From JAEUJZ01 sp964460115 (GTDB lineage: Bacteria; Myxococcota_A; Polyangia; Palsa-1104; JAEUJZ01): a stretch of DNA of 64,000 nucleotides. The notes under the pieces are model-generated. The model had not been told where the DNA came from. It saw only the letters and a program-made list of their open reading frames with translations, and ran no database searches. The stretch covers positions 1 through 64,000 of the forward strand of contig CAYWPR010000025.1 of the NCBI GenBank assembly GCA_964460115.1. The letters are read 5' to 3'. Each line of letters opens with the position of its first letter. Positions within the stretch are counted from its first letter, which is position 1. The translations under genes were made by a program, and so were the position numbers. Below, one piece after another: positions 43,764 through 53,368 of this stretch.

Positions 43764-45551
43764 ATGAGCGTCCAGCCATCGGCCCCAAGTTTCGGCAAAA
43801 GTCTTTTTGTGGGAGATCTGCGCGAGGAGCTGATATTTCCCTATCCGCGCCTTGGCCGCGATGAGCAAGCGCGTACCACCGATCTAGTCGCGCGGCTTGG
43901 CGAGTTTGCGCGCCGCCGCATCGATTCGCGTCGCATTGATGAGGAAGCGCGCATTTCCAGCGAAGTGTTCGACGGCCTGCGCCAGCTCAAGCTATTTGGC
44001 CTGGGTTTTCCCGCGATGCACGGCGGGCTTGGCCTTGGGGCTGCGGCAAGCTGCCGCGTCTTTGACGCGCTCGGCGCCATTGATGGCAGCGTCGCATTGA
44101 CGCTAGGGGTACACGCCGCCTTCTGCGGTCATTCCATTGTCCGATTTGGCACGCCCGAACAAAAGCAGCTTTATCTGCCCCGGCTGGCCAGCGGACAATG
44201 GCTGGGCAGCTTCGCGGTCACCGAACCACAGGCGGGCAGCGACGCCGCGGCGATTCGCGCCCGTGCCGAGGTCAAAGAAGACGGCTTTTTGCTCAACGGC
44301 ACCAAGCTTTGGGTCCAAAACGGCGGTTTGGCGCATCTGCATGTGCTTTTCGCGCAAACGCAGCTACAGCGCGAAGGCACCAAGCTCGATCGCATCACCG
44401 CATTTCTGGTCGAGCGCGGCCCCTCGGTTCGCCCCGGCGCCGAGCAGCACAAGCTAGGCATGCGCGGCAGCAGCACCACCGCCCTTTATATAGACGATCT
44501 GCAGCTTGGACCGCAGCAGGTCTTGGGGGCGCTCGGCGGCGGCTTCAAAGTACTGATGGAGACCACCAATTTTGGACGGCTGGCCTTTGCCGCCATCTGT
44601 CTTGGGGCGACTCGAACGCTGCTCCGTCTGGCGGTGCAGCATGCCACAAGCCGGCAGCAGTTTGGACGTCTGCTCAGCACCCTGGGGCTTATCAAAGACA
44701 AAATCGCTAGCATGGCGGTGGACCTTTACGCCGCTGAATCGATGGTCTACCTGACCGCCGGACTTTACGACGGCGCCGAACGCGGAACGCCTATAGATAG
44801 CTCCCTAGAAACCGCCTGCGCCAAAGTCTTGGCCAGCGAGACCGCCTGGCGCGCCGCCAACCATGCCGCGCAGATTGCCGGCGCCTGCGGCTACGGGCGC
44901 GATTACCCCTACGAGCGTTTTTTGCGCGATTGTCGCCTATATCCGCTGTTTCCGGGCGGCACCAATGAAGTTTTGCGCTGCTATATTGCCCTGACTGGCT
45001 TGTCTGGTCCCGGCGAGCAGCTTGCGCGGCTGTCGGACGCCATCAAATTCCCGCTGCGCGGTTATGGGCTGGTCGTAGACAACCTGATCGAAAAAGTCAA
45101 AAGCGCCGCCTACGGACGCGCCCTGCTCGCCCGCCATCATCCGCAGCTCAAAAAAGAAGCGGTTTATATCGAAGATGCCGCCGAGGCGCTGGCCAACGGA
45201 GTCGACCGCGTGCTGCGCCGCCACGGCCGGCTGATTCCCGAAATGCAATATGTACAGCGGCGCATCGCCAACGTCGTCATCGAGCTTTATGCCATGGCGG
45301 CCAGCGTTTCGCGCGCCTCGGCCGCGCTATTTGGCAGCGATGCGCGCGGCGGGGTGACGATTCCCGAAGCTGGCGGCGAAATCGACCACGCCGAACGTGA
45401 ATTGCGCCTATGCGCCGGCTTTTGCTCGCAAGCGCACGTCCGCATCGAACAGACGCTAGCCCGGTTTAACCAAAACGACGACGAGCTTTTAAAGACCATT
45501 GCCGACGACTGCTATCACGGACGGCCCTACCCCTTCGATGCGGTTCTGTAA
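43764..45551 (+). CDS. acyl-CoA dehydrogenase-family protein lacking the usual catalytic Glu
   Basis: 595 residues with the VLCAD/ACAD9-like layout: acyl-CoA dehydrogenase fold about 35-420, then a helical C-terminal extension. FAD/substrate blocks are clear (GSFAVTEPQAGSDAAAIRA, KLGMRGSSTTALYIDD, RQQFGRLLSTLGLIKDKIA). In most members the catalytic base is the Glu of YEGTNEILR; here the segment reads LFPGGTNEVLR, so that Glu is Gly. The alternative Glu before Arg in the isovaleryl-type helix is also missing (TTNFGRLAF). It may be inactive, a structural subunit, or use another base. Start ATG 43764; divergent from the hydrolase gene with 96 bp between. Confidence 0.85.
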   Translation: MSVQPSAPSFGKSLFVGDLREELIFPYPRLGRDEQARTTDLVARLGEFARRRIDSRRIDEEARISSEVFDGLRQLKLFGLGFPAMHGGLGLGAAASCRVFDALGAIDGSVALTLGVHAAFCGHSIVRFGTPEQKQLYLPRLASGQWLGSFAVTEPQAGSDAAAIRARAEVKEDGFLLNGTKLWVQNGGLAHLHVLFAQTQLQREGTKLDRITAFLVERGPSVRPGAEQHKLGMRGSSTTALYIDDLQLGPQQVLGALGGGFKVLMETTNFGRLAFAAICLGATRTLLRLAVQHATSRQQFGRLLSTLGLIKDKIASMAVDLYAAESMVYLTAGLYDGAERGTPIDSSLETACAKVLASETAWRAANHAAQIAGACGYGRDYPYERFLRDCRLYPLFPGGTNEVLRCYIALTGLSGPGEQLARLSDAIKFPLRGYGLVVDNLIEKVKSAAYGRALLARHHPQLKKEAVYIEDAAEALANGVDRVLRRHGRLIPEMQYVQRRIANVVIELYAMAASVSRASAALFGSDARGGVTIPEAGGEIDHAERELRLCAGFCSQAHVRIEQTLARFNQNDDELLKTIADDCYHGRPYPFDAVL

Positions 45552-45664
45552 AAAATCAGTCTCTTTGCGACAAGAACCCCGTTTTCTTCGGCTCGTTTCT
45601 CCGATGCTATGCCGCATTGAGTTTTGCCTCGGCGTGAAGTGTGGTACAAAATGCGCCACTCAAC

Positions 45665-48600
45665 ATGCCTCAGCACGCAAGCTCTTCAGATTCCTCGCGA
45701 GTGCCGGAAAAGCCCTCGACTGCGCCAGTCCCTAGCCCAAGCGAAGCGCCCCTCGGTGATTTGACGTTGTCGCATCGCCGTCTGGCGCGCTACCTTTACG
45801 TAGCGCCGCTCATCGCCGGTAAGCGGGTCCTTGAGATCGGTTGCGGCGACGGACAAGGGCCAACCTACCTGATCGAGCGCGGCGCCAAAGCTGTCCTTGG
45901 CCTTCGCATCGACGAGCTTTCGACGGCGGCCTCAGCCCCAGTGAAAGAAAAACGCGAACCGGCGACGCCTGGGGTGAGCTTGCGAAACCTGACGCGCAGC
46001 GAGCTTTTGCGGGCCGGCGCGCTTGGGGCTGCGGCTGGCAGCGAGCCCTACGGCGTCATTTTCCTGCATGCCACCGCCGAGTTGTGCAGCGCCACGTTGC
46101 TTGGCGAAGTGCGCCGGCTGCTTGCACGCAACGGCCATTTGGTGGTGTCCGCTCGCAGCAAAGAGGCGCACGCTGCCGACGCCTGTGCCATGGGCTATTT
46201 TGAGCTGCTCGACAACCTGAGCCAAGCCGGATTCGGACCAGTGGCCATGCTCGGGCAAAGCCCATTTATCGGCGCTGCGGTCGTGCCTTTTGGCACAAGC
46301 GAACCTCCGCTGTTCTTTGATGACACCCTGACCTCGACCGAGCCGCCCGATGAATATATAGCTTTGTGCGGTCCGCCGCCCGGTGGTCCCGCCGCGGCGC
46401 TGCCTTATCAGGTCGTCAAGCTGCCGCGTCAGGCATTGCTGCTGCCACCGGCCCAAGCCAGCGCCAGCGAGACGGCTTTGGCCAAGCGCAGCGAAAAGCC
46501 GCCGGAAAAAATCATCGAGCGCGTCGAAGTTCCCGATCCCAAAGTCGTCTTCGAACGCGACGAACTCAAGGGACGGCTGGAAGCGCTGCAAGACCGTCTG
46601 AATCAGCGCCAAGAAGAGCTGCAAGCGCTGCGCGGTTCGCTGCTTACCGCCGAAGCCCAGCGCAAAGAGCTGGCCGAGCTGATTCATCAGCGTGACCGTG
46701 GCGATACAGAGGCGGCGCAGGCAGCAATTTTGCACGAAAGGCAAATGCGCGAGCTGCGCTTGTCCCTGGAAGAGCGCGATGCTTTCGTCTCAGAGCTTGA
46801 AGAGCAAGCGCGCGAACTGCCTCGGCTGCAAGAACAGCTACAAGCGGCACAAAAACTGAGCGAAGAAAGCCAGCGCAGCGAGCGGCACAGCCGTCAGCGG
46901 CTGGCGGAAGTTGAAGGTCTGCTTTTGCGGGCGAAAAGCGAACTGCAAGAACGGGCCCAGCAGGCGCAACTTGCCGTCGATTTGGAAACGCGTCAGCGCG
47001 AGCTTGAAGCCATGCGGCGCGAGCTTTTGGTGCAGCGAGTCGAGCTTGAACAGGGTCAGCAGGACCTGGCCGCGCAGCGGGCCGCTGCGTCAAGCCCCCC
47101 GCCGACGGCCGACCGCGACGCGGCGCTTGGCGAAGTTCGTCAGGAGCTTTTAATCGCCCAGGAACGTTTGCAGCAGCAGCATGCTGAGCTAGAGCAAAAA
47201 AACCGCCGCTTGGTCGCAGCTGAGGCGGAAATCGAGCAACTGCGCAAAGAGCCACAAGCGGCGCTATCGACCCCGGCCCTTGGTTCCGGACGCCGCGTCG
47301 ATAGCGACGGCGTACCCTTGCTTGTGGGAGATATACCGACGGCTCCGGTGGCGGTGGGCACCTCTCTGACCGAAGGCCAGGCGCTGCTCAGGCAGGAAAT
47401 CAGCCAACTGCGCCAGCGCCTCTCGGATCTGCAAACCGACAACGAACGGCTTAAAGACAAGGTCAGCGAGGCTGAGCGCGAGACCTGGAAGCATATGAAG
47501 GCCCGCTCCGAGGCCGAGCAGGCGGCCGCCGAGGTACGCGAAGATACGGTGCGCAAGCTGCGCGATGCGCGCAAGCTGGCTTCGGTAGAGCTGACTCGAG
47601 CCATGGAGGACGCGACCAAAAAAGCCGTGCAGTTGCGCGAAGAATTGGCGCGCACCGAGACTGAGCGCAAAGAGGCGCTGGCCCAAATCAAAGATTTGCG
47701 CTCGGCCCGTGATATTGCGCTTGAGCAAGCGGCTGGCGCCAAACAGGAACTTGATGCGGTGCGCTGGGCCGCGGAGCTGCCCGCCAATAGCGCCGGCGAC
47801 AAAGGCGGCGGAAATTCCAGCGAGCTGTTCGAAGAAAAGCAGCGGGCGCTGCAATCGCTAACCGAGGAACGTTCAGCGCGTCAGGCGGCGCAACAGGCCG
47901 CGGATGAGGCGCAACTGCGCGTGGCCGAACTGCGCAGCGCCGTGATGGCGCTAGAGCAGGCGCTAAGCGAAGCGCGCGAACGCTCACAAAGTGAGCAGCG
48001 CCGCGTGGAAGCCCTGGAAGAAGAAGTGCGCCAAAGCAGCGGCGGCGCCCGTTCCGAAGGGGCGACCACTGAACTTTTGCGCTTGCAGCAGGAATTGCAG
48101 CAGCAAGCTCGCTCGCTGTCGGAACGCACGGCCGAGCGGGAAGCCCTGGCGCGGCTGCTTGCCGAAGTGGAGCGCGAGGCGGCGGCCCGGGCCGAGCGGG
48201 CTCGGGCGATGCGAGTGCGCCTGTCCGAACGCGAGCGCGAAGTCGAAGCGCTGCGCGCCGAACTGCAAGATCGCGAACGCAAGATCGGGGCTCTCGAACA
48301 AAAAACTCCGCCCAGCGATGAAATGATACGCCTTGAAGCCGATCTGCAAACGACGCGTCGGCGCATCGGCGAGCTTTTGGAAGAAACCGCGCGCATCGAG
48401 CATCACGGAGATGACGCGGTGGCGACGGCACTGCGCGAACGGGCCCGAGCCGTGCGGATGAGCGAATCGCTGGATCAAGCCGCTCGCGAACGCGAAGAAG
48501 CTCGCAACCGCATCGTCGAACTCGACCAGCGCCTAAAAGAAGCACATCTTGAAGGAGAACGGCTGCGGGCTGAGCTAGTGCGCTATGGCCAAGAGGCCAG

Positions 48601-48715
48601 TTCCTACTCGGTTCCGATCGTTGACCGAGCTGGCCCTAGCCCCAGCTATGATTCGCCGATTGGGAAAACCTCCTCCGTCAAGCCAACGAATGGATCGGGC
48701 GATTCCGGCCTGTAA
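45665..48715 (+). CDS. methyltransferase-like domain fused to a very long coiled coil
   Basis: About 1016 residues (a GTG at 45641 would add eight). Residues 30-230 resemble a class I SAM-dependent methyltransferase: VLEIGCGDGQGPTYLIE near 55 is motif I, and GEVRRLLARNGHLVVSAR is the usual post-motif III region. Motif I is intact, but a substrate-binding part is short. From about 285 to 985 the chain is Glu/Gln/Arg/Leu-rich heptads almost without break, interrupted by a Pro/Gly patch near 480-505 and 545-575. No signal peptide or membrane helix, so a cytoplasmic filament-like protein. Large coiled-coil proteins in Myxococcota often serve polarity or motility (FrzS, AglZ); sequence alone does not link this one to those. 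Confidence 0.78.
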   Translation: MPQHASSSDSSRVPEKPSTAPVPSPSEAPLGDLTLSHRRLARYLYVAPLIAGKRVLEIGCGDGQGPTYLIERGAKAVLGLRIDELSTAASAPVKEKREPATPGVSLRNLTRSELLRAGALGAAAGSEPYGVIFLHATAELCSATLLGEVRRLLARNGHLVVSARSKEAHAADACAMGYFELLDNLSQAGFGPVAMLGQSPFIGAAVVPFGTSEPPLFFDDTLTSTEPPDEYIALCGPPPGGPAAALPYQVVKLPRQALLLPPAQASASETALAKRSEKPPEKIIERVEVPDPKVVFERDELKGRLEALQDRLNQRQEELQALRGSLLTAEAQRKELAELIHQRDRGDTEAAQAAILHERQMRELRLSLEERDAFVSELEEQARELPRLQEQLQAAQKLSEESQRSERHSRQRLAEVEGLLLRAKSELQERAQQAQLAVDLETRQRELEAMRRELLVQRVELEQGQQDLAAQRAAASSPPPTADRDAALGEVRQELLIAQERLQQQHAELEQKNRRLVAAEAEIEQLRKEPQAALSTPALGSGRRVDSDGVPLLVGDIPTAPVAVGTSLTEGQALLRQEISQLRQRLSDLQTDNERLKDKVSEAERETWKHMKARSEAEQAAAEVREDTVRKLRDARKLASVELTRAMEDATKKAVQLREELARTETERKEALAQIKDLRSARDIALEQAAGAKQELDAVRWAAELPANSAGDKGGGNSSELFEEKQRALQSLTEERSARQAAQQAADEAQLRVAELRSAVMALEQALSEARERSQSEQRRVEALEEEVRQSSGGARSEGATTELLRLQQELQQQARSLSERTAEREALARLLAEVEREAAARAERARAMRVRLSEREREVEALRAELQDRERKIGALEQKTPPSDEMIRLEADLQTTRRRIGELLEETARIEHHGDDAVATALRERARAVRMSESLDQAAREREEARNRIVELDQRLKEAHLEGERLRAELVRYGQEASSYSVPIVDRAGPSPSYDSPIGKTSSVKPTNGSGDSGL

Positions 48716-49017
48716 TTGGAAATTTTCGAAACAGCGCCTTGGCGGCGCTCTACTTGGCGACAAAACCATTCTTCTTGGAAGAAGCTCGCAGGTAGTGCAT
48801 GCTGCGCGGTAAGGATCGTTCACGAATAAGTTGGTCAGGCCCTGAGCATTCCAAAGAGCGTGTACTCGAAACTTCGTCTTCGCTTCCGGCCATGGCGATT
48901 TTATCGAGGCTTCATCCCGCAGAACCCCTGGCCCAGAAAACCAGGCCAGGACGCGCTTCCGCGATGCAGATTGACAAGGGACAGCACCAACCTGCGGAAC
49001 AGCGAGGCAGAAGCATT
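48716..49017. other. 302-bp gap, no gene seen
   Basis: Stretch between the coiled-coil gene and the Pit accessory gene. A six-base hairpin (AGCGCC 48733-48738 with GGCGCT 48744-48749) lacks a T-run. The frame of the downstream gene stays open back to 48799, but those residues do not resemble the family. No recognisable Pho-box repeat was seen. Confidence 0.5.
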
Positions 49018-49659
49018 ATGGCGCTTCAGGATCTGATCAACTGGCTCCTTCCCCGAGAAGACAAGTTCTTCACGCTGCTGGAACAGCATGCCGAGCTTTT
49101 GGGAGAAGCCGCCCAAGTCATGGCCGCTTTTCCCGAAGATGGGACGAGCACCCAGGACGCCCTCGATCGCGTTCACCAAATTGAGCACCGCGGCGACGAT
49201 CTGGTGCGCGCCGTAACCCTGGCTCTGGATGAGACCTTCGTGACGCCCATCGATCGCGAGGATCTGCATAATCTGTCCACGTCGCTCGACAATGTGCTCG
49301 ATTATTTGTATGCCGCTGCGCAGGCTTTTGTGACCTACGAAGTACACCACTTCAGTCCGGCGATGCGCGAGCTCGTGCAAATTTGCGCCGAGGCCGCGCT
49401 GGTCCTAAAAGATGCGCTGCCGCACATACGCAAAAAGCATTTGGAAAAGCTGGCGCCGGCACGTATTCAAATCGTCTCCTTGGAAAAGCGCGGCGATGCG
49501 GTGTACCGCTCGGAGCTGGCGGCGCTTTTCAAAAATCCCGCCGTCAATGCCAAAGAGCTATTGCGGCAGCAAGCGGTGCTAGATGCGCTGGAAGCGGCGC
49601 TGGACAGTTGCCAGGACGCCGCCGACGTTCTGGAAAACGTCGCCATCAAACATGCATGA
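49018..49659 (+). CDS. PhoU-like (DUF47) Pit accessory protein
   Basis: 213-residue all-helical protein of the DUF47/TIGR00153 family, with a PhoU-like metal motif in HQIEHRGDDLV and the late LEKRGDAVYRS. Members are regularly encoded with a Pit permease and are thought to regulate phosphate import. ATG 49018 begins at the conserved MALQDLINWLLPREDKFF sequence; the open frame upstream is not conserved. The pit gene follows after 33 bp, a classic pair. Confidence 0.92.
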   Translation: MALQDLINWLLPREDKFFTLLEQHAELLGEAAQVMAAFPEDGTSTQDALDRVHQIEHRGDDLVRAVTLALDETFVTPIDREDLHNLSTSLDNVLDYLYAAAQAFVTYEVHHFSPAMRELVQICAEAALVLKDALPHIRKKHLEKLAPARIQIVSLEKRGDAVYRSELAALFKNPAVNAKELLRQQAVLDALEAALDSCQDAADVLENVAIKHA

Positions 49660-49692
49660 CATGCGTGAAGGCCCCCATAAAGGAACCGGCCG

Positions 49693-50742
49693 ATGAGTGT
49701 GTTGACGCTGTTTATTCTGGTTGTCCTTTTTACGCTGATTTTTGACTACATTAATGGATTTCACGACGCGGCCAATGCCATCGCCACGGTGGTTTCGACC
49801 GGTGTTTTGCCGGTGCGTACCGCCGTGCTTTTGGCCGCGACGCTGGATTTTGTAGGCGCGTGCAGCGGTACTTCGGTGGCCAAAACCATCGCGGCGGGCT
49901 TTGCCGATCCAGCGATGGTCACTCAAGTCACGGTGCTGGCGACGCTGCTCGGCGCATCCATCTGGAATCTTTTGACCTGGTGGTTTGGCATTCCATCCAG
50001 CAGTTCGCACGCCCTCATCGGCGGTTTGGCCGGCGCGGTGGTGGCGCGCGGTGGATTTGACGCATTTGCCTGGACGACGCTGTACAAAAAAGTGCTGATT
50101 CCCCTCGTCAGCTCGCCGACCATTGGCTTTTTTCTGGGCATTAGTTTGATGATTGCGCTTTTGTGGATCATTCGCCGCTCGCGCGCGGTGACGGTGCATC
50201 AAGCCTCGCGACGCGCCCAGCTTTTGTCGGCCAGCCTGATGGCTTTTTCGCACGGCAGCAATGATGCGCAAAAATCCATGGGCATCATTACGCTGGCGCT
50301 TTTGTCGGTAATGGCCAGTGGCCAAGGACAGCATCTGCCAGCTTGGATGCTACCGGCGGGCTCGGCGACAAATCCGGTGGTGCCGATGTGGGTCATCGTC
50401 TGCTGCGCCCTGGCTATGGCCTTTGGAACCGCGGGTGGAGGCCAGCGCATCATCAAAACCATGGGCAGCAAGATCATCCGCATTACTCCGCTGCAGGGTT
50501 GCGTTGCCGAAACTGCGGGCGCACTGACCATTTTAGGGGCCAGCAAGTTCGGCATTCCGGTGTCTACCACGCACTGCATTAGCGCCAGCATCATGGGCGT
50601 CGGTGCCGCGCGGCGACTGTCGGCGGTGCGCTGGGGCGTAGCCGGCAACATCCTGATTGCCTGGATTCTGACCGTCCCAATTAGCGCCGGAATTTCATTT
50701 GGTCTGTACCGCTCGCTGCGCTTGCTCTTCCCCAACGGCTAA
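49693..50742 (+). CDS. pit: low-affinity inorganic phosphate permease (Pit family)
   Basis: 349 residues, about ten membrane helices. The duplicated PHO4 signatures are present: DYINGFHDAANAIATVVST at the N-terminus and FSHGSNDAQKSMGI in the second half. Proton-coupled import of metal-phosphate. Paired with the DUF47 gene 33 bp upstream. It is convergent with the ABC permease gene, 41 bp apart. Confidence 0.94.
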   Translation: MSVLTLFILVVLFTLIFDYINGFHDAANAIATVVSTGVLPVRTAVLLAATLDFVGACSGTSVAKTIAAGFADPAMVTQVTVLATLLGASIWNLLTWWFGIPSSSSHALIGGLAGAVVARGGFDAFAWTTLYKKVLIPLVSSPTIGFFLGISLMIALLWIIRRSRAVTVHQASRRAQLLSASLMAFSHGSNDAQKSMGIITLALLSVMASGQGQHLPAWMLPAGSATNPVVPMWVIVCCALAMAFGTAGGGQRIIKTMGSKIIRITPLQGCVAETAGALTILGASKFGIPVSTTHCISASIMGVGAARRLSAVRWGVAGNILIAWILTVPISAGISFGLYRSLRLLFPNG

Positions 50743-50783
50743 TCTTCAGCAGCAGCAAACGCGAGGCAAAACGCTTTGGTGTT

Positions 50784-51869
50784 TTAACTCCAAAGTCGCG
50801 CGCGCAGACTTCTCGAGAACAGAAGTCCGACAAAAAAAGGCGCGCCGATGCATGCAGTAAGCACCCCAACAGGAAGCACCGCCGGGCGAAACAAAATCTG
50901 CGCCAGCGTGTCGCAGGCGACCAAAAACGCCGCACCGCACAGCGCCGAAGCAGGCAAAAGCAGGCGATGATCCGGGCCGATGAGCGCGCGCAGCGCGTGA
51001 GGCACAAGCAACCCGACAAAACCAATGGGCCCGGCCACCGAAACTACGGCCGCAACGCACAAAGATGCCGCCAGATAGACCACGCGCATGGCCCGCGGCA
51101 CATCGACGCCCAAACCCGCTGCCGCATCTTTGCCGGCAGACAGTGCGTTCAGATCGCGCGCCCGCGGCCATAAAAGCAAAAGTGCCACGCCCACGGGCAG
51201 CGCCATGCGCAACACCAGATCATAGCGCATCACATCCAGATCGCCCATTTGCCAGCGCACGATGCGGTAGGTCTCGGCAAAGTCAGCGGTGTAAAGCACT
51301 GCCGTAATCAGAGCGCCGCCGAGCAGCGCCAAAGAGACGCCGGCCAAAAGCAAAGTCGTCGGCGCCGCCGCGCCGCGTTCTCCGACGAAATAAACGATGG
51401 TCACGACGCCGATGGCCCCCACAAGCGCGCAGCCCGACAAAGCCAGTTCGCCCAAGGGATGCCCATACAGCACCAAAGTTTCCAGCCCCAAGCGAATCGC
51501 CAGCACCGCGCCGAGCGAGCTGCCTGAAGAGACGCCCAGCGTGAACGGATCGGCCAAAGGATTGCGTAGCAGCGCTTGAAAAGCCACCCCGGCCGAGGCC
51601 AAACCCGCCCCAGCCAGCGCCCCGGCGAGCACGCGCGGAATGCGGCTGTAAAGAAGGACGCGCAGCGCAGGATTGTCGTCCGTCGAGCGCGCCCGCCAGA
51701 AATCCAGCAGAGCCTGCAGCACATCGAGCTTTGACGAACCAAAAATCGGTGCCGCCGCGAGCACCACCAAAAACACCGCCGCGCTGGCCAAAAGTACGCG
51801 CAAAAAGCGCTGACGGCTGGGCAGCCCAAGCGCCAGTTTTCGTGACGCCGTCGCGTCTTTCACGCTCAT
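50784..51869 (-). CDS. FecCD/BtuC-type ABC transporter permease
   Basis: 361 residues with about nine to ten membrane helices. Family blocks are LYSRIPRVLAGALAGAGLASAGVAFQALLRNPLADPFTLGVSSG and GPIGFVGLLVPHALRALIGPDHR. Such permeases import iron-siderophore, heme or cobalamin. The start at 51869 overlaps the stop of the ATPase gene in an ATGA arrangement. No substrate-binding protein gene is adjacent, so the ligand cannot be assigned; a TonB receptor is also absent. Confidence 0.93.
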   Translation of the reverse strand: MSVKDATASRKLALGLPSRQRFLRVLLASAAVFLVVLAAAPIFGSSKLDVLQALLDFWRARSTDDNPALRVLLYSRIPRVLAGALAGAGLASAGVAFQALLRNPLADPFTLGVSSGSSLGAVLAIRLGLETLVLYGHPLGELALSGCALVGAIGVVTIVYFVGERGAAAPTTLLLAGVSLALLGGALITAVLYTADFAETYRIVRWQMGDLDVMRYDLVLRMALPVGVALLLLWPRARDLNALSAGKDAAAGLGVDVPRAMRVVYLAASLCVAAVVSVAGPIGFVGLLVPHALRALIGPDHRLLLPASALCGAAFLVACDTLAQILFRPAVLPVGVLTACIGAPFFVGLLFSRSLRARLWS

Positions 51870-52636
51870 AGGGGTATCACAAACGGCACGCCCGAAGGCA
51901 GCCGTCCCATATGAAGCTGCACCCCAAGCAGCGGCCCCGCCTGCATCAGCACTTGCTGCGTGGGTCCAGACAGACGAATTTCGGACTTGTGCAGCAATAG
52001 GGCGCGGGGCGCAAACCGCGCCGCCAGATTCAGATCGTGGGTGGCAAAAAGCAAAGCTTTGCCGCGCTGGCAGACCGCTTCCAGCGAGCGGCCGAGCGCC
52101 AAAGCATGCGCCGGATCCAAGCCTGCCGTAGGTTCATCGAGCAGAATGAGCGGCGTGTCTTGGGCAAGCGCCTGCGCCAAAAGTACGCGCCGCCGCTCGC
52201 CTCCCGAAAGCTCATGAAACGGCCGAGCACGCAGCGCCAGCACATCGGTGGTGGCCATCGCCGACTCGGCAGCTTCTAGATCCTCGGCTTCTTCAAAAGG
52301 ACGGCGCGCGCGCGCATAGCGCCCCATCAGCACCACTTCCAGCGCCGAAAAAGGAAAAACATGGCTGCATTCCTGCGGCAGGTAGGCGATTTTTTGCGCC
52401 ACCGCCGGACGCGATAAACCAAGAAGCGGCTTCTCTTCGAAAAGAATGCGACCTGCGGCCGGCGGCAAAAGGCCCGCACAAAGCTTGAGCAATGTGGATT
52501 TGCCGGCGCCGTTTTCGCCAAGAATGCATACGACCTCGCCAGCGCCGATGCAAAACTCGACGGCGTGCAAAATCGACCGGCCGCCATAGTGAAATTCGAC
52601 GTTTTCTAGCTGCAGCAAATGCTGCGGCCCTACCAT
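51866..52636 (-). CDS. FecE/BtuD-type ABC transporter ATPase
   Basis: 256 residues. Walker A GENGAGKST, signature LSGGERRRV, Walker B LILLDEPTAGLD and the switch His in ATHDLN are all intact. Partner of the permease encoded immediately downstream with a 4-bp overlap. ATG 52636 is chosen at MVGPQHLLQLENVEFHYGG; the longer frame to 52747 is unconserved. It belongs to the metallo-chelate import class (siderophore, heme or B12). Confidence 0.93.
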   Translation of the reverse strand: MVGPQHLLQLENVEFHYGGRSILHAVEFCIGAGEVVCILGENGAGKSTLLKLCAGLLPPAAGRILFEEKPLLGLSRPAVAQKIAYLPQECSHVFPFSALEVVLMGRYARARRPFEEAEDLEAAESAMATTDVLALRARPFHELSGGERRRVLLAQALAQDTPLILLDEPTAGLDPAHALALGRSLEAVCQRGKALLFATHDLNLAARFAPRALLLHKSEIRLSGPTQQVLMQAGPLLGVQLHMGRLPSGVPFVIPL

Positions 52637-52858
52637 CGAGTCATTTCCGACGGAACGATTTTCAACGGCCGGAGGTCGCGAAAAAAAGCGCCAAACCGGC
52701 GACAAAGCCGGCCCATCCGCATGGGCGAGGGAGGAGAGGCGGGCCATGGGCGTATCCTACATGACGCTTTTACAAGGTGTTTAGAAATTAGGATGCCGTG
52801 GCCTTGATTGTCCGAGGGAAAACTCGCCTTCGCATGACAAGTAGCGCAACAGCCAAAT

Positions 52859-53368
52859 CTACGTCGGCTCGCCCAAGCGCCGGCGCATGGCTTCCCCGAC
52901 GCTGCGCGGCACCATGGATGAAATATCGCCGCCAAACTGCGCGACTTCTTTGATCAGCGAAGAACTGACATAAAAATGCTCTTCGGCGGTCATCAGAAAC
53001 ACGGTTTCGATGCTTGGGGCCAGCCGATGGTTCATGTGCGCAAGCTGAAACTCGAACTCGAAATCAGCGACGGCGCGCAGCCCTCGCACGACGCATTGCG
53101 CCTGGCGTTTTTGCACATAGTGAATAAGCAGACCCGAAAGAGCATCCACTTCGATGCGCGCGACATCCTCGGGGCGAAATGCCTCGGCGACGGCACTTTC
53201 GATTTGCGTGCGCCGCTCCGACACCGAGAACAATGTCTTTTTGCGAACGTTGTCGGCGACCGCGATAATCACTCGATCAAACAGCCGCAGCGAGCGCTGC
53301 AGTATATCAAGGTGGCCATTGGTAATTGGATCGAAGCTTCCAGGGTAGACAGCAAGGCGCGATTTCAC
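52859..53368 (-). CDS. coaD: phosphopantetheine adenylyltransferase
   Basis: 169 residues. CoaD adenylates 4'-phosphopantetheine, the fourth step of coenzyme A synthesis. The nucleotidyltransferase motif TNGH is at 16-19 within YPGSFDPITNGH; VVRGLRAVADFEFEFQLAHMN and the SSSLIKEVAQFGGD block are diagnostic. Start GTG 53368 with GGAG about ten bases upstream, overlapping the rsmD stop by four bases (GTGA). rsmD-coaD is a very common pair. Confidence 0.96.
   Translation of the reverse strand: MKSRLAVYPGSFDPITNGHLDILQRSLRLFDRVIIAVADNVRKKTLFSVSERRTQIESAVAEAFRPEDVARIEVDALSGLLIHYVQKRQAQCVVRGLRAVADFEFEFQLAHMNHRLAPSIETVFLMTAEEHFYVSSSLIKEVAQFGGDISSMVPRSVGEAMRRRLGEPT

Noticed and set aside
47688..48545. 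285-codon frame antisense to the coiled-coil gene
   Set aside because: Arg/Ala/Pro-rich mirror of a repetitive coding strand; not a gene.
48733..48749. Terminator after the coiled-coil gene
   Set aside because: The stem is only 6 bp and no T-run follows.
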